Notes under the pieces: model-generated | The model's input: only the letters and a program-made list of their open reading frames with translations | Told to the model about the DNA's origin: nothing | Databases searched by the model: none | Made by a program: the position numbers and the translations under genes | Shown: piece after piece, positions 1 to 7,037 of the stretch | How the letters are laid out: every line of letters starts with the position of its first letter | Numbering within the stretch: position 1 is the stretch's first letter | Origin: Actinomycetota bacterium | Lineage (GTDB): Bacteria; Actinomycetota; Humimicrobiia; Humimicrobiales; Humimicrobiaceae | Length of the DNA: 14,991 nt | Reading direction: 5' to 3' | Assembly (NCBI GenBank): GCA_028695395.1 | Contig: JAQVJB010000040.1 | Coordinates: 1-14,991 of the forward strand

Positions 1-777
1 ATGAAGCCTGTTATTGATAGTGATTTAATAATAAATCTTCCAAAATTCAAGACACATAATCTTACGATTTTTACAGGGGCAGTAAAGAATATGTTCGGAA
101 TCATACCGGGAATGGCAAAACCTGGGTATCACACTAGATTTTTTAAATTTGAGATGTTCTGTAATCTATTAATAGACATTTCAATCGGGGTAAAACCTAG
201 CATTAATATAATGGATGCAGTTATCGGCATGGAGGGAAATGGTCCCGGCAAGAGCGGGCTTCCTAGAAAAGTAAATATTGTAATTGCCGGATATGATTGC
301 TTTGCTGTTGATAATGTAGCGTCAAACATAATTGGCCTGAGAGAAGATGACAGCCCTGTTTTAAAAGAAGCAAAAAAAAGAGGATTAAAAGGTGCTTTTC
401 TTAAAAATATAGATATTATAGGTGAGACAATCGAAAATGTTTTTATAGATGATTTTTTATTTCCAAAGACCAGAAAAACTGATTTTCCCGATAACCCTTT
501 TATAAATGCAATAAAAAGATTTGCAACAAATAGTCTTAATCCTTATCCTTACATTGACTTTTCAAAATGCACAGACTGTAAAACCTGTTTTAAAGTCTGT
601 CCTGAGAAAGCTATTATAGACAGAAATCTTGATAAAAATAATCTTATATTCGATTATAAGAAATGCATAAGGTGCTTTTGCTGCTCAGAAGCATGCCCCG
701 AGGGGGCTATTGAACATAAATATAGTTTTTTAGGCGACCTGATTATTAACAGGTATGGATTAAGAAAGAAAAAATAA
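1..777 (+). CDS. DUF362 domain protein with C-terminal 2x[4Fe-4S] ferredoxin domain (5'-truncated by window edge)
   Basis: C-terminal 258 residues of an iron-sulfur protein of the DUF362 family. The family's biochemical role is not established. The visible part opens in the conserved core: NLPKFKTH (residues 12-19) and GAVKNMFGIIPG (26-37) are hallmark DUF362 motifs. The C-terminus carries two CxxCxxCxxxCP motifs, C190/C193/C196/C200 and C222/C225/C228/C232, which should bind two 4Fe-4S clusters. The ATG at base 1 is probably an internal methionine, because full-length relatives have roughly 130-150 residues before the NLPK motif; the true start lies left of the window. The protein shows no signal peptide or membrane segment in the visible part and is probably a cytosolic electron-transfer or redox protein. 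It ends 28 bp before the convergent hydrolase gene, with no convincing terminator hairpin between them. Confidence 0.88.
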   Translation: MKPVIDSDLIINLPKFKTHNLTIFTGAVKNMFGIIPGMAKPGYHTRFFKFEMFCNLLIDISIGVKPSINIMDAVIGMEGNGPGKSGLPRKVNIVIAGYDCFAVDNVASNIIGLREDDSPVLKEAKKRGLKGAFLKNIDIIGETIENVFIDDFLFPKTRKTDFPDNPFINAIKRFATNSLNPYPYIDFSKCTDCKTCFKVCPEKAIIDRNLDKNNLIFDYKKCIRCFCCSEACPEGAIEHKYSFLGDLIINRYGLRKKK

Positions 778-805
778 GAATTAATGATATGAAAACTTAA
801 AATAT

Positions 806-1930
806 CTAGCCTGAGCCGTTTTTTTTATTATAAAGAAAATCACTTATTATATTAATAACTCTGACATTTCTCAGCAGTGAAGAAAAATGCGGATAATTCA
901 GCCAGTATATCTTAGGTTTTCCAAGTTCATTCCATAAAAGTTTAGATGATTTTCTTGTAAAAAAATGGTCCGTATTTGAATTGATCATTAACACATCTTC
1001 TGTTTTTATCATATGGGCGAAAGTCAGCGGATCGCAAAGATAACATTTTTTGGTGCAAAGCCTGGAAAGCAAGGGGTTTTTACTAAAATCAGTAGTGAAA
1101 ATTTTATTTTCTCTTTTTTTAATGCTATCCAGGAAATCAAAATAATTTAAATAATACTCATGGCATTTTTTCCTGCTTATTTTTCCTTCTTCTGCGCAAT
1201 TTCCCTTAAGAACAAATCTAAGCATTCCTTTCCAGTGTATATCTTCCCAATAGCCGCCTCCCAGAAGAAGCACTGTTTTTTTTATTCTATTTTCAATTGC
1301 CTTTGTTATGACAGAAACCATGGCACCTAGGCTGATTCCACAGATATCAATTTCAATAGGGCAGATAAGATTTTCAATTATATCAACCGATTTTCTGATA
1401 TCCACTACACTCTGATGAAAAAAATATAATATATCCTTGTCATCAAAATAAATGAGCCTTTTCCCGCTTGTTTCATTTTCAGGAGTTCTTTCAAGATGAA
1501 AGGGAAGATTTATAAAAAGGCAGGAAGTTTTTTTATTTACAATTTTTTCAATAAATTTATAATAATTAAAAAGTTTATTTTCATTTGTCGAGAAACCGTG
1601 GATAAATATCAGTAATTTTGTCTTTTTTTTCAAATGATCAAGCAGCCTTTTGACATCTTCAGTATTTTTGTAAGGAACTGCAGTTTTTATGTTATTTTCC
1701 ATATTTTGATATAATCTAAAGCCATTAATTTTATCCAGTATATTTTTATCAATAAAAATTTTACATGATACGGTATCATTTTTCTTTATATCCGTGACAT
1801 AGGGGGATGGGAAAGAAAGATTGATTCTGATTGTATTTTTAAGGTCATTATTTTTATTTACTAGAGAATTATTTTCAATAGCAAGATTGAAATCATGGCT
1901 ATCTGTTTTATTGTATCTGTATATTTCCAT
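806..1930 (-). CDS. alpha/beta hydrolase fold protein, putative esterase/lipase-like
   Basis: A 374-residue protein with a recognisable alpha/beta hydrolase core from about residue 100. A beta-strand leads to HG (111-112, oxyanion-hole region). The nucleophile elbow GISLG (198-202) places the serine at S200. Candidate acid D321 (NTDHFF) and candidate histidine H348 (YPHFSS) would complete the triad. The first 100 residues form an extra N-terminal region that I do not recognise. No signal peptide is visible, so it is probably cytosolic. The substrate is unknown. It starts 10 bp after the flippase-like gene on the same strand, so the two are very likely co-transcribed, which hints at a lipid or lipid-linked substrate (inference only). 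There is no good Shine-Dalgarno before the ATG; translational coupling to the upstream gene may supply initiation. Confidence 0.82.
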   Translation of the reverse strand: MEIYRYNKTDSHDFNLAIENNSLVNKNNDLKNTIRINLSFPSPYVTDIKKNDTVSCKIFIDKNILDKINGFRLYQNMENNIKTAVPYKNTEDVKRLLDHLKKKTKLLIFIHGFSTNENKLFNYYKFIEKIVNKKTSCLFINLPFHLERTPENETSGKRLIYFDDKDILYFFHQSVVDIRKSVDIIENLICPIEIDICGISLGAMVSVITKAIENRIKKTVLLLGGGYWEDIHWKGMLRFVLKGNCAEEGKISRKKCHEYYLNYFDFLDSIKKRENKIFTTDFSKNPLLSRLCTKKCYLCDPLTFAHMIKTEDVLMINSNTDHFFTRKSSKLLWNELGKPKIYWLNYPHFSSLLRNVRVINIISDFLYNKKNGSG

Positions 1931-1940
1931 TTCTAAAAAA

Positions 1941-2933
1941 TCATAATTTTTTATTTTTAAAAATAAAGTTCCTGATAATAAGCATAATGCCGCCGATGAT
2001 TGCCATTAGTATGTTAAAAACAAGGACAATTAAGGAAAAGGTCAGGGCGGATGATGATCTTACCCCGAATTCCTTAAGCAGGATTACAAGCGTATTCTCT
2101 CTCAGTCCGAATCCACCAAGAGTAATAGGGATATTTGAAATCGCCCAGGTTACGGGGATGATAAACATATAGGGAATGAAACCCAGGTTTATTTTAAGAG
2201 CAAGACCTATAAAATAAAAGCTGGTAAAGGATAGCAGATTACTTAATACACTATATAAAAAGCTTATAAATACATACTTTCCTTTACGCTTATAACTGTC
2301 AAGGACTTCAGAGAATTCAAATACGCTTTTTTTAAACCTTCTTAAAAATTTTATTTTTCCAAAAAGAACATCCAGTTTGAATTTTTTAGGAATGACTAGA
2401 AGTATTACAAGAAAAATAATTACTGGAAAGAATATAATAAGCCCCAGTGTAAAAGGTCTGCTTAAATGCTGGTACATTTTAAAAGAAAAAGATACCAAAA
2501 GAAAAACTATTCCGCTTATTATCCCTAAAAATCTGCCAAGAAGAAGGGAAAGTATATTTTCATGGATAGAAACTTTGAATTTTTTATGTAGATCTATTCC
2601 TCTGTATGCATCTCCTCCGACACTAGTTGGGAGAAGGGTGTTGTAAAATCCGCCTATCAGGACCGAATTAAGCAAGTATGCAAGCGGTATGTGGATATTA
2701 TGTGCCTTAAGCAAAGATCTCCATCTCGGGGCTTCAAAAATTATGCTTAAAAAGTAAAAAATAATGCTTAAAAATAAAAATAATATATTTAAGTTTTTAA
2801 GAAGTTCCGGGACATGTTCGAGATGCCTGTAATTGATTAAAATAAGTACAGCAAGAAGACCGAAGCTTATTAGTATCCTTAGTAGTGCTTTAAGTATTTT
2901 TTTCAAGGAATCTTTTTTATTTTTATCAATCAT
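1941..2933 (-). CDS. LPG_synthase_TM / UPF0104-type integral membrane protein (flippase-like)
   Basis: A 330-residue polytopic membrane protein resembling the transmembrane domain of lysylphosphatidylglycerol synthases (PF03706, also called YbhN/UPF0104 or flippase-like). Hydrophobic segments lie near residues 17-35, 48-68, 85-100, 127-149, 161-181, 218-243, 252-275 and 297-321. Signature motifs are RWR (70-72), a NTLLPTSVGGDAYR loop (98-111) and ITLGGFGLREN (270-280). The soluble aminoacyl-transferase half of MprF is absent, so this is the stand-alone form. Such proteins are thought to move lipids or lipid-linked molecules across the membrane, but the substrate cannot be read from sequence. 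It lies directly upstream of the hydrolase gene. The 182-bp gap behind the response-regulator gene suggests its own promoter. No clear Shine-Dalgarno is seen. Confidence 0.88.
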   Translation of the reverse strand: MIDKNKKDSLKKILKALLRILISFGLLAVLILINYRHLEHVPELLKNLNILFLFLSIIFYFLSIIFEAPRWRSLLKAHNIHIPLAYLLNSVLIGGFYNTLLPTSVGGDAYRGIDLHKKFKVSIHENILSLLLGRFLGIISGIVFLLVSFSFKMYQHLSRPFTLGLIIFFPVIIFLVILLVIPKKFKLDVLFGKIKFLRRFKKSVFEFSEVLDSYKRKGKYVFISFLYSVLSNLLSFTSFYFIGLALKINLGFIPYMFIIPVTWAISNIPITLGGFGLRENTLVILLKEFGVRSSSALTFSLIVLVFNILMAIIGGIMLIIRNFIFKNKKL

Positions 2934-3115
2934 ATAGCTGTATTAATATAAAATGAATTCCCATATAATATTAAAATATTCGATTTTTTTGAATCTTTTC
3001 AATATAAAAAAATCATTTTTTTCTTAAATAATTTTTTATTCTTAACAATAAAATGAATTAAATAAAGATTATAAATATCTTTAACTGCAAATTTTCAAAA
3101 GTAAAAAAACTAACT
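2934..3115. other. AT-rich intergenic region between receiver gene and flippase gene
   Basis: A 182-bp non-coding gap between two same-strand genes. It is almost pure A/T with several poly-A/T tracts. It contains a perfect 7-bp inverted repeat with a 7-nt loop (TAAAGAT 3063-3069 and ATCTTTA 3077-3083), located 33 bp beyond the receiver stop codon. That hairpin has no clean U-run and only one G:C pair, so it is at best a weak terminator. A second small dyad (ATTC/GAAT flanking a T-tract) lies at about 2979-2995. A minus-strand TTGAAA at 3002-2997 with TATTTT 18 bp away is a weak promoter candidate for the flippase-hydrolase pair. Confidence 0.3.
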
Positions 3116-3469
3116 TTAGCTTAAAAGTAGTTCTTTTACTTTAGTTTTAAATTCCGTGAGGTCAGATGATTTAACAAGATATTCATTTGCAGCCCATACA
3201 GAAAAATTCTGTGTAAATTCATTGTAGGCGGAATAAATAATAATAGGGATATCTTTATCTTCTTTACGTATTTTATCCAGCAGTTCTATGCCGTTCATAT
3301 TCGGCATTTTTAAATCTATTGTTATAAGATCAGGGTTTTCTTTTTTGAAAAGTTCATAGCCCGCAAGACCATCTTCAGCTGTTATTACTTCATACCCTTC
3401 ATCTATAAGCTCTTCTTTATATAAATTTCTGATTGTTTTTTCATCTTCAACAACTAATATTTTTTTCAT
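3116..3469 (-). CDS. single-domain response regulator (CheY-like receiver)
   Basis: A 117-residue stand-alone receiver domain with no output domain. Counting from the chosen ATG, the acidic pair is E8/D9, the phosphoacceptor is D52 (ITIDLKMP), the switch Ser is S80 and the conserved Lys is K100 (YLVKSSD). All functional positions are present, so it should accept phosphate. An upstream in-frame TTG at 3478 would add three residues. I prefer the ATG at 3469 because the GGAGG at 3484-3480 is 10 nt from the ATG but only 1 nt from the TTG, and MKKILVVEDE is the usual receiver N-terminus. It follows the histidine kinase gene by 75 bp on the same strand, making that kinase its probable donor. With no DNA-binding domain, output must go through a protein contact or a phosphorelay. 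Confidence 0.92.
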   Translation of the reverse strand: MKKILVVEDEKTIRNLYKEELIDEGYEVITAEDGLAGYELFKKENPDLITIDLKMPNMNGIELLDKIRKEDKDIPIIIYSAYNEFTQNFSVWAANEYLVKSSDLTEFKTKVKELLLS

Positions 3470-3479
3470 AAAATTCAAT

Positions 3480-3484
3480 CCTCC
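3480..3484 (-). promoter_or_regulatory. Shine-Dalgarno GGAGG of the receiver gene
   Basis: On the minus strand the sequence reads CCGGAGGATTGAATTTTATG. The GGAGG core is 10 nt before the ATG at 3469 and abuts the in-frame TTG at 3478, which favours the ATG as the translation start. Confidence 0.7.
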
Positions 3485-3544
3485 GGTAAGATTTTAACCT
3501 GTTTAAGTTTAAAAAGACATAATTACATGAAAATCTGATTTTTT

Positions 3545-5368
3545 TCAAGCATCCATATGCCCATTTTCAGATAGTAGTGGTAATTTTACACTAAAGGTTG
3601 TTCCATTTTCAAAATTACTTTCAACTGATATAGACCCATGATGTTGTTCTATGATTTTTTTTGTTATAGGCAAACCCAAACCTGTTCCATGTATTTTTGT
3701 TGTATAAAAAGGAGTAAATATATTGTTTATATCTTTTTCATTCTGGATAATAGCTTCATTATTAATTTTTATCTCTATAAAATTTTTATTGTCCTCTGCG
3801 ACTATTTTTGAGTCAATGGAAATCTTCTGCCTGCTAGTGCTTGCTTCTATTGCATTATTTAGCAGATTGATAAAAGCCTGTTTTAGATTATTATATGAGC
3901 CATGGATGATTAAGTCTTCATTATCAAGATAGTTCTCTTCAGAAATAAGCGTTATAGAAATATTATGCAGCTGCGCTGATACGCGAGCCATTTTTATGCA
4001 ATCTTTTATCAACAGGCTAAGGTTCATGTGCTCATAAATAATTTTTTTCTCTGAACCGTAATATAGTATATCATCCAATATTTTTTCAAGACGTGAAATT
4101 TCGTTTATAACTACTTCTATATTACTTATATCGAATTCATTGTCCTGGAAGTATTTTCTTTTGATCCTATTGGCATATCCTCCTATGGAAATCAATGGAT
4201 TCTTAATTTCATGAGCGATAGCTGCAGAAAGCTTTCCTAGCTCTGAAAATCTTTTAGCTTCTTCCAGCAGCTTTTCAAGATTAACGGTTTTTGTTATATC
4301 CTCCAGGATGCCTATTACGCCATCAATATTTTCTTTGGAATTTTTCAATGTTACGAGTGTAAAGTCAAATGTTGATTCACTCATTTTGTTAAAAAGTTCT
4401 ATTTTTACGTTTTTGAATACCTTTATATCTTTATTCGTTAGGACATGTTCTACTTCTTCAATGAGATCATACCCGCTGATTTTTACATTGTAATTCCTGA
4501 TATTTTCCCCAATTATTTCAGATTTCGGCAAATGTATAAGTTCGGAAAAATTTTTATTGCATGCTGTTATATAGAAATCCTTATCAACTACAAAAACATT
4601 AAGAGGAATGCTCTCCAGAATATTTTCATTATATTCTTTTAATAATTTAATCTGGTAGTTAACATTGGCAAGCTTGTTTAAGCTTTCTTTTAATTCATCA
4701 TATATAATAGTATTTCTGATAGAAGATGCCGCAAATTGTCCCAGCATCATTAAAAATATGCAATCTTCCCTGCTTATTTCACGATTATTATATTTATTGT
4801 CCACAATAATGATACCAACTTTTTTTGTTCTGCATATTAAAGGTATCATGCAGAATTTGGGATGATTTACTAAATCCATTATCTCTTTTTCAATAACAGA
4901 AGCATCTTTTATTATAAATTCTTTGTCTGTAAAGCCGTTTAAGGTAAGGTCTACATTTTTAGGATTACCATCATCAAGACATTGTTCTATAATGCCGTTT
5001 TTTTTAATTGGAATACTCGTGCAAAGTATTTTTTGGTTAAGGGTAGAGGATTTTTCATCTTCGAGTTTATCAAGTGAAAGAAATTCTTCCAGGGAATAAT
5101 TTTTTTGTAATATATCTGCCCATATTTTCCAGGCTTCTTCTGCTGTTTCAGTTCCTATTGCAAGTTTTCCTTTTAAAGTATTTGTTCTTTCATCAATTAG
5201 AAAAAGCATTGCCCGGTTAAAGCCAAATCCATTTCCGAATGTAACACCTTTAAGGGTTATGCCGAGTATCTTGTTCAGTTCCCTGGTAGATGCTACTATT
5301 TTGGATATGCTGTTTAATATATTATATCTTCTTAAAAGATCTTCATATTTTTTTATTGTTGAATCCAT
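3545..5368 (-). CDS. soluble GAF-PAS sensor histidine kinase
   Basis: A 607-residue histidine kinase without membrane segments or signal peptide, therefore a cytosolic sensor. Domain order: GAF (about 15-220, containing NGFGFNRAMLFLID), a short coiled-coil linker (about 222-250), PAS (about 250-360, ending GILEDIT), HisKA with the H-box AIAHEIKNP (phosphoacceptor H386), and HATPase_c with the N-box NLLNNAIEAS (N505) and the G2 box GTGLGLPITKK (561-571). The F box FTPFYTTK (551-558) is present. The G1 box is degenerate: where DxGxG is expected, residues 536-540 read NNEAI, lacking the adenine-contacting Asp and both Gly. Related NtrB/Geobacter-like kinases sometimes have N for D here, so activity may persist. 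It follows glgA by 64 bp and precedes the receiver gene. The ligand sensed by GAF/PAS is unknown; no Shine-Dalgarno is obvious. Confidence 0.93.
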   Translation of the reverse strand: MDSTIKKYEDLLRRYNILNSISKIVASTRELNKILGITLKGVTFGNGFGFNRAMLFLIDERTNTLKGKLAIGTETAEEAWKIWADILQKNYSLEEFLSLDKLEDEKSSTLNQKILCTSIPIKKNGIIEQCLDDGNPKNVDLTLNGFTDKEFIIKDASVIEKEIMDLVNHPKFCMIPLICRTKKVGIIIVDNKYNNREISREDCIFLMMLGQFAASSIRNTIIYDELKESLNKLANVNYQIKLLKEYNENILESIPLNVFVVDKDFYITACNKNFSELIHLPKSEIIGENIRNYNVKISGYDLIEEVEHVLTNKDIKVFKNVKIELFNKMSESTFDFTLVTLKNSKENIDGVIGILEDITKTVNLEKLLEEAKRFSELGKLSAAIAHEIKNPLISIGGYANRIKRKYFQDNEFDISNIEVVINEISRLEKILDDILYYGSEKKIIYEHMNLSLLIKDCIKMARVSAQLHNISITLISEENYLDNEDLIIHGSYNNLKQAFINLLNNAIEASTSRQKISIDSKIVAEDNKNFIEIKINNEAIIQNEKDINNIFTPFYTTKIHGTGLGLPITKKIIEQHHGSISVESNFENGTTFSVKLPLLSENGHMDA

Positions 5369-5432
5369 CTTAATTATTTTAATGTATTTCCGGCAAGAAT
5401 TTAAAATTAATAAAATCCTGCGAGTGATGAGG

Positions 5433-6893
5433 CTATATCATGGATTGAAAGAGATTATTATACATTTTTGCTGAATAATCCCATGAATAATCACATCTCA
5501 TTGCATTATTAATTATCTTTCTCCATATTTTATTATCTTGAAAAAATAACAAAGCTTTTTTTATGCAATTATAAAGACTTTTCCAATCGTAATCTTCAAA
5601 CAAAAAACCCTGACCACCCTTGCATATATCATCTTCTGAGTCAATGCCGATAATCGTATCGGCAAGCCCTCCTGTTTTTCTTGCAACTGGTATTGTACCG
5701 TATTTAAGGCTTATCAATTGTCCAAGGCCGCAAGGTTCATATTTTGAAGGCATAATAAAAATATCTGACCCAGCATATATCTGTCTTGCTAGGCTGTCTG
5801 AAAAAGATAGGTTTAAACTTATTTTATCAGCATAAGTCTTTTGAAAATCTCTCAGAAGGTCCATATATTTGTCATCTCCGGTCCCCAGGATTATGATATA
5901 TGATTTTTCTTTAAGTATATTTTCTAATGCATTTATGAGTATATCAATCCCTTTTTGTTCGGATAATCTTGATACCATGCCAAGAACAGGGATTTTATAA
6001 TCAGGATTAATAAAAATTTTATCAAGCAATTCCTTCTTACATTTTTTTTTGCCTGAAAGGTTACCAAAAGTATAGTTTTCTGCTATTTGCCTATCATTTG
6101 CAGGGTTCCATATTTCATAGTCCAGGCCATTTATTATTCCGGAAAGACTATCTTTTCTTACTTTTAATATTCCTTCAAGCCCATAACCGAATTCGGGGGT
6201 AAGGATTTCCTTTGAGTAAGTCGGACTTACTGTTGTTATTTTGTCCGAGTAAACTATTCCACCTTTCATGTAATTTATTTTTCCATAAAATTCAATTCCG
6301 TCCATATTGAAATATTTTTTATCAATATCAAGGATGTCAATTGTTTCCTGTCCGAAAATGCCCTGATATGCAATATTATGAATTGTAAAAACCGTCTTTG
6401 TATCCTTGAAGTAGCATTTTTTATTTAGTGATTTCTCAACTGAAAGAAATAAAGAACATAATGCCGTATGATAATCATGCAAATGCAAAATATCCGGTTT
6501 AAAATCAATTATTTTTAGAAGCTCGAATATTGATTTTGATAAAAAGCCGAATCTTAAATTATTGTCTTCATAATCACCCTGTGGCGTGCCATAAAGATTT
6601 TCCCTCCCGAAGTAAGAAGGATTTCTTATAAAGTAGTAATCAATACATTTACTGTTAATTTTATAAACATCAAAATAATCTTCTTTGCCGGCATTGATTC
6701 TGACTCTTATGTTTTCTTGAACTTTTTTAATATCTTTAAAATTCAAAAAAATATATTCATATCCCGGAAGGATCACTATCGGATTATTGCCTGATTTCTT
6801 TAAAGCAGCGGGAAGGGAACCTGTGACATCGGCAAGTCCTCCTGTTTTTGCAAAGGGAACAGCTTCAGATGAGCAGATGGCAATTTTTAACAT
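5433..6893 (-). CDS. glgA: glycogen synthase (ADP-glucose type, GT5)
   Basis: Transfers glucose from ADP-glucose to the non-reducing end of a growing alpha-1,4-glucan. The 486 residues match the usual GlgA length of about 480. The N-terminal GT5 domain has the KTGGL nucleotide-sugar motif (K16), HDYH (139-142) and IHN (171-173). The C-terminal GT1-type domain has SRLSEQKG (308-315, with R309 and K314), the acidic EPCGLGQ motif (E386) and a second KTGGLADT (406-413). All catalytic positions are intact. A good Shine-Dalgarno (AAGGGG, about 5 nt before the ATG) supports this start. It is divergent from glgB across 144 bp and leads a same-strand run with the histidine kinase and receiver genes, suggesting co-expression of synthase and signalling proteins. 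Confidence 0.97.
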   Translation of the reverse strand: MLKIAICSSEAVPFAKTGGLADVTGSLPAALKKSGNNPIVILPGYEYIFLNFKDIKKVQENIRVRINAGKEDYFDVYKINSKCIDYYFIRNPSYFGRENLYGTPQGDYEDNNLRFGFLSKSIFELLKIIDFKPDILHLHDYHTALCSLFLSVEKSLNKKCYFKDTKTVFTIHNIAYQGIFGQETIDILDIDKKYFNMDGIEFYGKINYMKGGIVYSDKITTVSPTYSKEILTPEFGYGLEGILKVRKDSLSGIINGLDYEIWNPANDRQIAENYTFGNLSGKKKCKKELLDKIFINPDYKIPVLGMVSRLSEQKGIDILINALENILKEKSYIIILGTGDDKYMDLLRDFQKTYADKISLNLSFSDSLARQIYAGSDIFIMPSKYEPCGLGQLISLKYGTIPVARKTGGLADTIIGIDSEDDICKGGQGFLFEDYDWKSLYNCIKKALLFFQDNKIWRKIINNAMRCDYSWDYSAKMYNNLFQSMI

Positions 6894-7037
6894 TCAACCC
6901 CTTTTCTAGTTATGCATAATTAAAAAAAAGAAATAATTATTTTGAATGTCGTTGCATATTTAATATTTATATTATATTAATAATTAAAATGCAAAGTTAT
7001 TGTTTTATTATTAAAAACTAAGTTATACATTTACTTT
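6894..7037. promoter_or_regulatory. divergent glgA/glgB promoter region
   Basis: This 144-bp AT-rich gap must hold the promoters of both operons. For glgA (minus strand) a candidate is TTGCAT (6994-6989), 17 bp, TATAAA (6971-6966). For glgB a candidate is TTGCAT (6952-6957), 15 bp, TATATT (6973-6978). A second glgB option, TTGTTT (7000-7005), 18 bp, TATACA (7024-7029), would start transcription nearly at the ATG. A perfect 10-bp palindrome TTATGCATAA sits at 6910-6919, next to the glgA Shine-Dalgarno. Three TGCA cores (centres near 6914, 6954, 6991) are spaced 37-40 bp apart. In sequence this AT-rich all -10 matches are weak evidence. Confidence 0.35.

Noticed and set aside
1031..1055. Cys motif CxxxCxxC (C292, C296, C299) in the hydrolase, resembling a radical SAM cluster motif.
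   Set aside because: It lies late in an alpha/beta hydrolase fold with a clear GxSxG elbow and no radical SAM barrel, so the match looks accidental.
3063..3083. 7-bp stem, 7-nt loop hairpin after the receiver gene as a rho-independent terminator.
   Set aside because: The stem has one G:C pair and no clean U-run follows. It is described under the intergenic region but not called as a terminator.
6952..6959. Octamer TTGCATAT shared by the upstream regions of glgB (6952-6959) and glgC (13437-13444), a possible regulon motif.
   Set aside because: The same octamer also occurs inside coding sequence, within glgA (5620-5627) and the GH57 gene (9885-9892), so it is probably chance in AT-rich DNA.
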